In this document: positions 55,621-63,724 of the stretch, piece by piece
Position numbering within the stretch: the stretch's first letter is position 1
How the letters are laid out: each line of letters starts with the position of its first letter
DNA from: Planctomycetota bacterium
Lineage (GTDB): Bacteria; Planctomycetota; Phycisphaerae; Phycisphaerales; UBA5793
Assembly (NCBI GenBank): GCA_013112555.1
Contig: JABFGK010000001.1
Location: 1,710,581-1,774,580, forward strand
DNA: 64,000 nucleotides
Direction: 5' to 3'
Notes under the pieces: generated by a model
Databases searched by the model: none
Told to the model about the DNA's origin: nothing
Seen by the model: only the letters and a program-made list of their open reading frames with translations
Position numbers and translations under genes: made by a program

Positions 55621-57515
55621 ATGTGCTTCGACCAGCGCTGGGCCTGGGCGTCCAGGATCGTCTTGGCCGCATCCCCGCCTGCCTGCAGCAGCAAACGTTG
55701 CACCTCGGTATTCTGCTCTTCAAACTCGGTCGAGTCAGGGCTGAGAGTCCGAAGATGCGAGACGGCAGCAGCGATCTGCTGGGCCGTGGACTGAGTCCCG
55801 GCAATCCGAGCCAGGATCTGAATCGCTTCCGAACGCGCCTGCTCGATGGTCATGGCACGCTCTTCCTGTGCCTGGAGCACCTGCTCGAACGACTCAGCCA
55901 CCTTGGACTCCTCATCGCCAACCGGCGGGTGAATCCCGGCAATGCCGACGAACACGACCTGAATGCCGGAGTCCACATCATCAAGCGCACTCTGAATCTG
56001 CGACCGCAGCGTCGTGGCCAGGCTCGACCGCAACGGCCCGAGTACCTGGTCGATCGGCACCGTGGCCAGATGCTTCGTGATCACACGAGTGGCGACGAGT
56101 TGGATGTACTTGCGACGGGAGATATCACTCCCGGACTGGAAGTTGATGTAGTTGATCAGCCCGTGCTGCCCGTTGTCATCCACGTCCGGCTTGATCTTGA
56201 AATGCACGGGAATGTACATATTCAAGACCGAGTAGTTCTGGGCCACCGGATTGTCCAGATTCTCCCCTGTATAGGCACGCTCGAAGGCTGCCGGCGCGAC
56301 GATGATCAGATCCTCGGTCTCCGAGGTGTGCGGCTTGGTCCACAGGATCGGCCTCGTCGGCTCATCCCTCGGCTTCCTGCCCACATCAACGGTCTGAACA
56401 AGATGAACCGGGTACTTCTCAACTCGCTCCCACGGCCACTTGAACAGCAGCCCGGATTCAAAGACCCGGGGCGGCTCATTCTCAGCCGTCCGGGCAAACC
56501 CGCCGAAGGACAAAATGATTGCCTGCTCCGATGGATTGACGACCGAGGCACAGTTCAGGACGACCAGCACCGCGATACAGAATGCAAACAAGGGGGCCAG
56601 CTGCCGACTCAGCAGCTTGTAGAACCACGTACTGGTGACTTCAAAGCCGAACTGGTAGTTGATGGCATCGGAAATGGACTTGACGACGGTATCAGGGGCT
56701 GCCAGCAGACTGAGAATGCGGGAGTCAAAGGCCGGCCTCGGATACTCGCCGGGACGCCTCGGCGTGTAGACGTTGAGAACGAAATTGGCTGCAATCTCGA
56801 TTCCGACGGCCAGAATGTAGATCGGCAGCGCCGATGCCAGGATCTCGGCTGCCACCCGGCTCTCTTTGATCAGGAACCCGTCAGCGATCGCCAGCAGGAC
56901 TCCGACCAGTGCCACCCCGACGGCCGTCGTGGCCCCGCCGCGGAGACTCCGCCAGGCCGGCTGTTTGCTCCTCCCGGCAACATAGCGAGAGAAAATAAAC
57001 AGAATGACGGCCTTGGCTGCCCCGAGGACCAGCCCCCAGGGGGCCCAGTCGGAACCCGGCAGCAACAGTTGCGCCACCTCAGGCCCACCCGTCGGCGCGC
57101 CCTGGAGTTTGGCCCGCAGCAGTTTGAGTTGCCAGAAGCCGATGCCCATCTGCCCGGCTGCCACCAGCAGGGACGCACCCGGCAGCAGAATCCGATACAT
57201 CAGCCGAAGCCGACGGGCTGCGACCTGCAAATCCTCCTCGTGCCGATCGAAAATGGATTGCGACCGGCCTGACTCCTCCTCGAGTTCGCGAGCCTCCATT
57301 GCCTCGATTCGCTCGAGTTTGTGCTGATGGAACACAACGATCAGGACGAGCCAGATCGGCAATCCCATCAGGGCGTAGTACGAGGCTGCCAGTGACAGAT
57401 CGTCCTTGACGCCGAGGCCGAACAACAGGAGGGCCAACGCGGCCAGCGCCTGGAGCGCAAGCCCTACGAAACTGATCCGCGTCGCCAGGCTATACGTGGT
57501 GTGGTCTGTTCGCAT
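55512..57515 (-). CDS. Polytopic SPFH/band-7 protein with about seven membrane helices
   Basis: A 667-residue open frame. Its first half carries about seven hydrophobic helices, including ISFVGLALQALAALALLLFG, YYALMGLPIWLVLIVVFHQH, RILLPGASLLVAAGQMGIGF, GLVLGAAKAVILFIFSRYVA, VGVALVGVLLAIADGFLI, LPIYILAVGIEIAANFVLNV and LAPLFAFCIAVLVVLNCASV. An SPFH domain follows directly: NPSEQAIILSFGGFARTAEN, FESGLLFKWPWERVEKYPV, VLNMYIPVHFKIKP and a coiled segment VAESFEQVLQAQEERAMTIE. HflK and HflC usually have only one helix. The C terminus is out of frame after about residue 640 because of a probable 1-nt deletion in a G run; the intact gene would end at 55360. It is the first gene of the HflKC/ABC operon. 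Confidence 0.85.
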   Translation of the reverse strand: MRTDHTTYSLATRISFVGLALQALAALALLLFGLGVKDDLSLAASYYALMGLPIWLVLIVVFHQHKLERIEAMEARELEEESGRSQSIFDRHEEDLQVAARRLRLMYRILLPGASLLVAAGQMGIGFWQLKLLRAKLQGAPTGGPEVAQLLLPGSDWAPWGLVLGAAKAVILFIFSRYVAGRSKQPAWRSLRGGATTAVGVALVGVLLAIADGFLIKESRVAAEILASALPIYILAVGIEIAANFVLNVYTPRRPGEYPRPAFDSRILSLLAAPDTVVKSISDAINYQFGFEVTSTWFYKLLSRQLAPLFAFCIAVLVVLNCASVVNPSEQAIILSFGGFARTAENEPPRVFESGLLFKWPWERVEKYPVHLVQTVDVGRKPRDEPTRPILWTKPHTSETEDLIIVAPAAFERAYTGENLDNPVAQNYSVLNMYIPVHFKIKPDVDDNGQHGLINYINFQSGSDISRRKYIQLVATRVITKHLATVPIDQVLGPLRSSLATTLRSQIQSALDDVDSGIQVVFVGIAGIHPPVGDEESKVAESFEQVLQAQEERAMTIEQARSEAIQILARIAGTQSTAQQIAAAVSHLRTLSPDSTEFEEQNTEVQRLLLQAGGDAAKTILDAQAQRWSKHMGQLAVTTRHNGRLGRTVRLPTCTWLRSTCTATARP

Positions 57516-57895
57516 GAATGTATTGCTTGCTGATTCTGGACTTTTTTTGTGGGAAAAGCACCCAGGCGGAGGAAAAAACAGGGCCTAACAATACTCGTAC
57601 CGTATCAAAGTGGCAAACGCCGCCACTCGAAGCGTTTTCTGAGGCGGTCTGACTGTGCGATTGCGTAGCTGATTGCCAGTGAGGTACGCGGCGATCCCTG
57701 TTCCGGTTCATGCGAGTCATAGACTTTTTTGCGAACAACCAGCCCACTCGGATCGGTACCAGACTTCCTGACTCCCTGCCCGGCATCAATCCGAGCGGAT
57801 TTGCCACGGGCGATCGAGATGGATACACCTGTTGTCACAAACACCGTGATCGAACCCCGATGACCGATCCTTCACCAGACCGGCCCTGATCAGTT
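57516..57895. other. 380-bp divergent intergenic region
   Basis: It lies between the start of the SPFH operon (minus) and the second ABC-2 permease gene (plus), so both promoters should be here. I see T- and A-rich patches (TTTTTTTGTGG near 57542; GGAGGAAAAAACAGG near 57568; ACTTTTTTGCG near 57722) but no convincing promoter pair and no gene; the open frames across it lack coding character. Confidence 0.5.
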
Positions 57896-59197
57896 ATGAC
57901 CGAACAACTGCTTGCCATTGCACGCAACACCTTCGTTCAGAGCATCCGGCAGCCCATCTACTTCGTGCTGCTGGGCATCGGTATCCTTGCACTGATTCTC
58001 AATCTCAGCCTCAGTGCCTTCACGATGGACGATGACAACCGCTTCCTGCTCGACATGGGGATGGCCACCATCTTCCTCGACGGCCTGTTCATTGCCGCCT
58101 TCGTTGCCACCAGCGTCCTGTCACGAGAAATCCACGACAAGACGGTCCTCACCGTCGTCAGCAAGCCGGTCGGCCGGCCACTGTTCATCTTCGGCAAATA
58201 CCTCGGGGTCTCCGGGGCGATCCTCGTCGCTGCCACGATCCTGGCCTGTGCCTTCATGCTGACCAAACGGCACCAGGTCCTGCAGACCGCATCCGACGTA
58301 CTGGATTGGCCGGTCATCATCTTCGGGCTCACCGCAGCCTTCCTCAGCCTCGGGGTGGCCGTCTGGGGCAACTACTTCTACGGCTGGGTCTTTACCTCCT
58401 CGGCCGTCACCATGATGCTGCCGACTTCGATCATTGCCTGGCTCGGCGTGCTCGCCTTCAGCAAGGAATGGAAGTACCAGCTTCTCTCGGCCGAGCACGG
58501 CGGGATGATCTCGCCCGACCTCGACATGGCCCTCATCATCGCGCTGTTTGCGCTGTTCATGGCGCTGCTCGTCATGAGTGCCGTTGCCATCGCCGCATCA
58601 ACGCGCCTCGGGCAGGTTTTGACAGTACTCGTCTGCCTGCTCGTCTTCCTTATGGGATTGTTGAGCGATCACATGTTCGGCCGCCGGGCATTCGAAGCCG
58701 AGCCGCTGGCCCGGATCATCGAGATTGAGCCGGGGCGTGATCTGGATGACAACTTCGCTGACGAGGGGGACTGGTACATCATTCGTGTCGATCAGGCCCT
58801 TGAGTTGTCTGAGGGCATGATGGTCGATGTTGCATCGGACCCCCTCGGGATGAGTTCGATCATGCGTGACCTGCCCGGCGAACGAGCCGACCACGCCCAG
58901 ATTCGCAATCTGAACCAGACGTCACTGGAACTGGTCCGGATCGATGACGGCCGGCCGCTGCGCGTGCCGAGACTTGATGACTACTTCCTGTCAGGCCCGC
59001 CGACGGTACACCCGCTGTGGCGTGTGCTGTGGTCGATCCCACCGAATCTCCAGTTTTTGATCCTGATCGACCCGCTCACGCAGGGGCATTACATCCCGTT
59101 TTTCTACATCCTGGAAATCACGATCTACAGCGTGCTGTACATCATCGCCGTGCTAGCGCTGGCCGTAATGCTCTTCCAGACGCGCGAGGTCGGGTAA
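57896..59197 (+). CDS. ABC-2 type transporter permease
   Basis: A 433-residue membrane protein. The first helix is YFVLLGIGILALILNLSLSA, then IFLDGLFIAAFVATSVLSRE, followed by the ABC-2 permease phrase HDKTVLTVVSKPVGRPLFIF and GKYLGVSGAILVAATILACA. More helices follow (VIIFGLTAAFLSLGVAVWGN; ALIIALFALFMALLVMSAVA; VLTVLVCLLVFLMGLLSDHM). A soluble domain of about 100 residues precedes the last helix (ITIYSVLYIIAVLALAVMLF). It diverges from the SPFH operon and resembles the permease at 49226, so it may be the partner half-transporter using the same ATPase. A hairpin-rich repeat region starts just after its stop. Confidence 0.88.
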   Translation: MTEQLLAIARNTFVQSIRQPIYFVLLGIGILALILNLSLSAFTMDDDNRFLLDMGMATIFLDGLFIAAFVATSVLSREIHDKTVLTVVSKPVGRPLFIFGKYLGVSGAILVAATILACAFMLTKRHQVLQTASDVLDWPVIIFGLTAAFLSLGVAVWGNYFYGWVFTSSAVTMMLPTSIIAWLGVLAFSKEWKYQLLSAEHGGMISPDLDMALIIALFALFMALLVMSAVAIAASTRLGQVLTVLVCLLVFLMGLLSDHMFGRRAFEAEPLARIIEIEPGRDLDDNFADEGDWYIIRVDQALELSEGMMVDVASDPLGMSSIMRDLPGERADHAQIRNLNQTSLELVRIDDGRPLRVPRLDDYFLSGPPTVHPLWRVLWSIPPNLQFLILIDPLTQGHYIPFFYILEITIYSVLYIIAVLALAVMLFQTREVG

Positions 59198-59357
59198 CAC
59201 CTGGCAACCCACGCGAGTGAGCCCCCGGCTCTGCCGGGGGGGGATGATGATGATGCGCAAGCATCATGCCAAACCCGCTGGATCCCTCACCGCGAAGCGG
59301 TGATCGTGGCATACTCCGACAAGCCGCGACCGTGAGGGAGCGGGCTCTTCTCTTCCA

Positions 59358-59443
59358 ACGCCCGCCAGGGCGCACGAACGTAGCCGGCGGCTTCAGCCGC
59401 CGGACAGGCACGCGCCACGAGCGCACGCCGCCCGGAGGGCGGA
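59358..59443. repeat. CCGGCGGCT-hairpin module, copy 1
   Basis: Begins CGCCCGCCAGGGCGCACGAA and contains the hairpin CCGGCGGCT-TC-AGCCGCCGG, then CGCCCGGAGGGCGGA. Copies recur at 59624, 61614 and 63640. Confidence 0.85.
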
Positions 59444-59623
59444 CGAGACGCAACAAAGGATCTGTATCCATCCACAACGGGGCACGACGCATCGTGCCCC
59501 TACGGCCATCATCCCGGCACTGGCCGGATCCCTCACCGCGAAGCGGTGATCGTACCACGCAATCGAGGCATACGCTCTGAAAACCCGCTTACTTACGTGC
59601 GCGGCTCGTCGGAGTCACTCCCT

Positions 59624-59709
59624 CGCCCGTCAGGGCGCACGAACGTAGCCGGCGGCTTCAGCCGCCGGAACAGGCACGCGCTACGAGCGCATACCGCCCG
59701 GAGGGCGGA
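59624..59709. repeat. CCGGCGGCT-hairpin module, copy 2
   Basis: Same module with small changes (CGCCCGTCAGGG; GCGCTACGAGCGCATACCGC). Confidence 0.85.
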
Positions 59710-59916
59710 CGAGACGTAACAAAGGATTTGTATCCATCCACAACGGGGCACGACGCATCGTGCCCCTACGGCCATCATCCCGGCGTTGGGCGGATTCCTC
59801 ACCGCGAAGCGGTGATCGTACCACGCAATCGAGGCTTACGCCTGGGCTGCCCGCTTACTTACGTGCGCGGCTCGTCGGACGAAGAGGGCACGACGCATCG
59901 TGCCCCTACCTAACAC

Positions 59917-61290
59917 TCACTCAAACGTCTGAACCACCAGATTGCTGATCTCGCACGAACTCGGGATGACGGCTTGGAACAGCAGCGTCTTGCCTGAGAC
60001 ACTGCTCGGGACGTTGCCCTTGAGTGTTGCCCGTCCATTCGCGTCGGCGATCGCGCTGCCGGCGACCGTCGGATTCTCCAACTGCAGCGCGTTGACCGTG
60101 ACGTCACAACCCGGGATCAGTGTCCCGCCGCCCTGACCGCTCCAGCAGAAATACACCTTCGTGCCGGGCTGCAGGCCGCTGGCTCGGATGCCATTGACCT
60201 GGCCGGCCACCCCGGGATGTGCATTGGTCAACTGGATCGTCGGGATCACAGGTGTCGCCACAAACGCTCGCTGCAGGTCTGCATGCATTCCGAAGCCGAC
60301 AATCATGCCGAAGTCATTGATGTCAATTGCATACGCCAGTTCCCACCGCGACTGCGGGGCGACCAGGTCCTCAAGGGTTTTCAGTCCCGTCTCCTCAGTC
60401 CAGACAAATGCACGCGGATCATCGGTGAGCCAATGAATGTAGTATCCGACGACCTCGGTGGCATTGTTAATCGCATATGCACGGCTGTAGGATGACAGGC
60501 TGCCATCGTTTATGTTTATCTGCTGCCCATTGCGCCACAGTGTAGCCCATGAGCGTTCATTGAATCCGACCACCTCGCTCAGATCGTTGATGCCGTAGGC
60601 CTCCCCGGTCTGGTTTTGGGCCGTGAGGTCCACCAACTCTCCGGCTACAGTCCACATCACCGCGTGCTGCGAGCCGCTGTCCGGCCAGGCAAAGCCGACG
60701 GCCTCGCCGAGGTTGTTGATGTCCCACGCCTCGCTACTGCTATCATACACGAATCCTTGAAGTTCAGTCATCACACCATCTGACCAAATGAAGGCATGTC
60801 GCTTGCCGCTCTCCGGGTCGTACTGTGCCTTACCTACCACCTGGCCACTATCATTAATCCCGTATGCATGGCTCCACTCGCCACCCAGCGTTCCCAATGA
60901 AATGATCTCGCCATCCTTCCACAGTGTGGCCATATCAACAGGGATGTATTCGCCCGAGCCGCCTGCAATCCAACCGAGGTTGTTGATTGCCTGGCCTTTG
61001 CTGCCAGGGTACGGATCGAGTGTCCCCATGTCGGCCAGCGTGCCGTTGCTCCACGTGAATGCGTGCAGCCAGCCAGTACCAGCGCCGGCTCCCCCGGTCA
61101 CCTGTCCCAATTCGTTGATGCCGCGTCCTTCACCGATGAAGCCGCCGAGTGTATCGATCTCGATGACGGCGTAGTCATAGGGTCCCTGCCAGGCAAGGGC
61201 GCGCCTCGTCGGCACAAGCATTGTGCTTGTGATTGCAAGCAAGTACAAGATGATCCCAGTGCATCGTTTCTGCATAACAGGCCGAATCAT
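59917..61290 (-). CDS. Secreted HAF-repeat protein with C-terminal shared module (second pair, copy 1)
   Basis: A 457-residue exported protein. GAGGA before the ATG at 61290 supports the start; the signal peptide is about residues 1-34 (CTGIILYLLAITSTMLVPTR, cut near ALAWQ). HAF-type repeats fill residues about 38-345: GINELGQVTGG, AINNLGWIAGGS, GINDSGQVVGKA, DINNLGEAVGFA, GINDLSEVVGF, AINNATEVVGYY and DINDFGMIVGFG. Residues about 355-457 are the shared module (GVAGQVNGIRASGLQPGTKV, YFCWSGQGGGTLIPGCDV, ADANGRATLKG, CEISNLVVQTFE). It is tandem with the next copy at 2,015-2,018 bp spacing. A 26-bp palindrome lies 43 bp upstream. Surface display is likely, role unknown. Confidence 0.85.
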   Translation of the reverse strand: MIRPVMQKRCTGIILYLLAITSTMLVPTRRALAWQGPYDYAVIEIDTLGGFIGEGRGINELGQVTGGAGAGTGWLHAFTWSNGTLADMGTLDPYPGSKGQAINNLGWIAGGSGEYIPVDMATLWKDGEIISLGTLGGEWSHAYGINDSGQVVGKAQYDPESGKRHAFIWSDGVMTELQGFVYDSSSEAWDINNLGEAVGFAWPDSGSQHAVMWTVAGELVDLTAQNQTGEAYGINDLSEVVGFNERSWATLWRNGQQININDGSLSSYSRAYAINNATEVVGYYIHWLTDDPRAFVWTEETGLKTLEDLVAPQSRWELAYAIDINDFGMIVGFGMHADLQRAFVATPVIPTIQLTNAHPGVAGQVNGIRASGLQPGTKVYFCWSGQGGGTLIPGCDVTVNALQLENPTVAGSAIADANGRATLKGNVPSSVSGKTLLFQAVIPSSCEISNLVVQTFE

Positions 61291-61332
61291 GCGTTTCCTC
61301 AGATTCTGAAGATCGATACAGGTCAGGTTATC

Positions 61333-61358
61333 GGCAGTAGGAATTAATTCCTACTGCC
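61333..61358. promoter_or_regulatory. Perfect 26-bp palindrome upstream of HAF gene (copy 1)
   Basis: Half-site GGCAGTAGGAATT followed by its exact complement, with TTATC/GATAA extending the symmetry after one extra T. It lies 43 bp before the start codon of the gene at 59917-61290. It may be an operator for a dimeric regulator or an mRNA 5' hairpin. Confidence 0.6.
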
Positions 61359-61613
61359 TGATAAGACTCGTGGGGGCTGCAACCACTTGCCCCCGGTGGG
61401 ATGCGCTGCGAAGCCGTCGCGTATCCCACCCTACAGATTCGGGGCACATGCCCTTTGATATTGCTCAGGGTCTTCGAGATCGTGCCCCGCAGACAACCTA
61501 CCACGGTGTGGCCGGCGTGTCCAGAGAAATAAGGGTGTTTGCTTTGTCGTCGTGGACGGGCGTCTCTGAGTCCGACAAGCCGCGACCGTGAGGGAGCGGG
61601 CTCTTTTCCTCCA

Positions 61614-61699
61614 ACGCCCGTCAGGGCGCACGAACGTAGCCGGCGGCTTCAGCCGCCGGACAGGCACGCGCCACGAGCGCACGCCGCCCGGAGGACGGA
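61614..61699. repeat. CCGGCGGCT-hairpin module, copy 3
   Basis: Same module; the end reads CGCCCGGAGGACGGA, one base different from copies 1 and 2. Confidence 0.85.
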
Positions 61700-61934
61700 T
61701 GAAGTCATTCCGGTGCAGCCATCCCTCACCCCGAAGGGGTGGTCGTTTTTAGCCGGGGGTGAAGCGAGTCGCAGACGAGCGCCACCCCCGGAAGGGTGCG
61801 CGTAAAATACCTCTCCTCACCCCGGAGGGGTGATCGTACCACGCAATCGAGGCTTACGCCTGGGCTGCCCGCTTACTTACGTGCGCGGCTCGTCGGACGA
61901 AGAGGGCACGACGCATCGTGCCCCTACCTAACAC

Positions 61935-63305
61935 TCACTCAAACGTCTGAACCACCAGATTGCTGATCTCGCACGAACTCGGGATGACGGCTTGGAACAG
62001 CAGCGTCTTGCCGGAGACACTGCTCGGGACGTTGCCCTTGAGTGTTGCCCGTCCGTTCGCGTCGGCGATCGCGCTGCCGACGACCGTCGGATTCTCCAAC
62101 TGCAGCGCGTTGACCGTGACGTCACAATCCGGGATCAGCGTCCCGCCGCCTTGACCACTCCAGCAGAAGTACACCCTTGTGCCGGGTTCGAGTCCGCTGG
62201 CTCGAATGCCGTTGACCTGGCCGGCCACGCCGGGATGGGCATTGGTCAACTGGATTGTCGGGCTTACTGGTGTTGCTACAAAGGCACGCTGCAGGTCTGC
62301 ATGCATTCCGTAGCCGACAATCATCCCGAAGTCATTGATGTCAAGTGCATACGCCAGTTCCCACCGCGACTGTGGGCCGATCAGATCCTCAAGGGTCTTC
62401 AGTCCGGCCTGCTCCGTCCAGACAAACGCAAAAGGCTGGCTGTTGTAATCGATGTAGTAGCCGGTCACTTCGCTGTAATCATTGATAGCCTCTGCATAAC
62501 TATCCTGTGCCAAGCCCCAGTCATGTATTTGTGTTGGAACCCCGTCTCTCCACATGACAGCATTTGCATGTTCAACGAACCCGGCCACTTCGCCTAGATT
62601 GTTGATACCGTGGGCCTGTCCAAATAGATCGGGCGTCAGATCAACAAGTGTCCCATCGGCTGTCCACATCACGGCATGCTGCGAGCCGGTTTCCGGAGCG
62701 GCAAAGCCGACCGCCTCACCGAGATTGTTGATATCCCAGGCCTCGCCTCCGCGATCTTCTGCGTTGGGGAAGATCTCCAAGGCCGTCATCACACCATCCT
62801 GCCAGATGAACGGCCAACGCGTGTAGTCGCCTGGGGTGATCTCTGCCTTTCCTACTACCTGTCCACTGTCATTGATGCCAAATGCGTGGCTGTTGTCGCC
62901 ACCGAGAGTGCCCAGCGAGATGATCTCACCGTCTTTCCATAGTGTTGCCATCTCGATCGGGTTGTACGCACCCGAGCCGCCTGCAATCCAACCAAGGTTA
63001 TTGATCGCCTCGCCTTTGCTGCCAGGGTACGGATCGAGTGTCCCCATGTCGGTCAGCGTGCCGTTGCTCCATGTGAAGGTATGGAGCCACTGCCCGGTGC
63101 TGCCGCCACCTGTGACCACACCAAACTCATTGATGCCGCGTCCTTCACCGATGAGACCTCCGAGTGTGTCGATCTCGATGACGGCGTAGTCATAGGGCTC
63201 CTGCCAGGCAAGGGCGTGCCTCGTCGGCACAAGCGTTGTACTTGTGATTGCAAGCAAGTACAAGATGATCCCAGTACATCGTTTCTGCATAAGAGGCCGA
63301 ATCAT
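61935..63305 (-). CDS. Secreted HAF-repeat protein with C-terminal shared module (second pair, copy 2)
   Basis: A 456-residue paralogue of the previous gene with the same signal peptide (CTGIILYLLAITSTTLVPTR, cut near ALAWQ) and start context. HAF-type repeats: GINEFGVVTGGG, AINNLGWIAGGS, GINDSGQVVGKA, DINNLGEAVGFA, GINNLGEVAGFV, AINDYSEVTGYY and DINDFGMIVGYG. The C-terminal module (about 355-456) is nearly identical to copy 1. Residues about 150-300 diverge and contain length changes, whereas both ends are highly conserved in DNA. A copy of the 26-bp palindrome lies 43 bp upstream. It has the same unknown extracellular role. Confidence 0.85.
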   Translation of the reverse strand: MIRPLMQKRCTGIILYLLAITSTTLVPTRHALAWQEPYDYAVIEIDTLGGLIGEGRGINEFGVVTGGGSTGQWLHTFTWSNGTLTDMGTLDPYPGSKGEAINNLGWIAGGSGAYNPIEMATLWKDGEIISLGTLGGDNSHAFGINDSGQVVGKAEITPGDYTRWPFIWQDGVMTALEIFPNAEDRGGEAWDINNLGEAVGFAAPETGSQHAVMWTADGTLVDLTPDLFGQAHGINNLGEVAGFVEHANAVMWRDGVPTQIHDWGLAQDSYAEAINDYSEVTGYYIDYNSQPFAFVWTEQAGLKTLEDLIGPQSRWELAYALDINDFGMIVGYGMHADLQRAFVATPVSPTIQLTNAHPGVAGQVNGIRASGLEPGTRVYFCWSGQGGGTLIPDCDVTVNALQLENPTVVGSAIADANGRATLKGNVPSSVSGKTLLFQAVIPSSCEISNLVVQTFE

Positions 63306-63347
63306 GCGTATCCTCAGATTCTGAAGATCGATACAGGTCAGGTTATC

Positions 63348-63373
63348 GGCAGTAGGAATTAATTCCTACTGCC
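63348..63373. promoter_or_regulatory. Perfect 26-bp palindrome upstream of HAF gene (copy 2)
   Basis: Identical to the palindrome at 61333 and at the same distance (43 bp) from the start codon of its gene (63305). Confidence 0.6.
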
Positions 63374-63639
63374 TGATAAGACTCGTGGGGGCTGCAACCG
63401 CTTGCCCCCGGTGGGATGCGCTGCGAAGCCGTCGCGTATCCCACCCTGCAGATTCGGGGCACATGCCCTTTGACATATCTCAGGGTCTTCGACATCGTGC
63501 CCCGCAGACAACCTACCACGGTCTGGCCGGCGTGTCCAGAGAAATAAGGGTGTTTGTTTTGCCGTCGTGGGGCACGGGAGTCTCGCGCGTCATTGCTCCG
63601 ACAAGCCGCGACCGTGAGGGAGTGGGCACATCTCCTCCA

Positions 63640-63724
63640 ACGCCCGCCAGGGCGCACGAACGTAGCCGGCGGCTTCAGCCGCCGGACAGGCACGCGCCAC
63701 GAGCGCACGCCGCCCGGAGGACGG
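63640..63724. repeat. CCGGCGGCT-hairpin module, copy 4
   Basis: Same module as at 59358, with CGCCCGGAGGACGGA at its end as in copy 3. Confidence 0.85.

Larger units (their letters stand above)
59198..59916. repeat. 719-bp hairpin-repeat array 1
   Basis: No gene. It is a mosaic of short palindromic modules: a solo CCCCCGGC-TCT-GCCGGGGG (59222-59240); CACCGC-GAA-GCGGTG three times (near 59289, 59533, 59800); the CCGGCGGCT/AGCCGCCGG module twice (59358-59443 and 59624-59709); GGGCACGA-CGCA-TCGTGCCC three times (59480, 59746, 59886); and GCCCGCTTACTTACGTGCGC twice (near 59585 and 59850). Their order repeats with a period of about 265 bp. Scattered open frames are by-products of the repeats. Confidence 0.85.
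61291..61934. repeat. 644-bp region: operator-like palindrome and hairpin-repeat array 2
   Basis: No gene. It holds the leader and palindrome of the HAF gene at 59917 (61291-61360), a ~200-bp stretch repeated almost exactly at 63374-63560 (starting TGATAAGACTCGTGGGGGCT), the CCGGCGGCT module (61614-61699), CACCCC-GAA-GGGGTG (near 61728), CACCCC-GGA-GGGGTG (near 61819), CTTACTTACGTGCGC (near 61872) and GGGCACGA-CGCA-TCGTGCCC (61904-61923). Confidence 0.85.

Noticed and set aside
55593-57272. 559-codon plus-strand frame opposite the SPFH gene
   Set aside because: It is rich in His, Arg, Gln and Gly with no domain; the minus strand encodes seven hydrophobic helices and an SPFH domain.
57490-57828. 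112-codon minus-strand frame upstream of the SPFH operon
   Set aside because: It overlaps the start of the SPFH gene, has low-complexity composition and no ribosome-binding site.
59198-59916. Possible CRISPR array
   Set aside because: The repeats are of several kinds, unevenly spaced, and the intervening sequence is itself repeated; there are no unique spacers and no cas genes.
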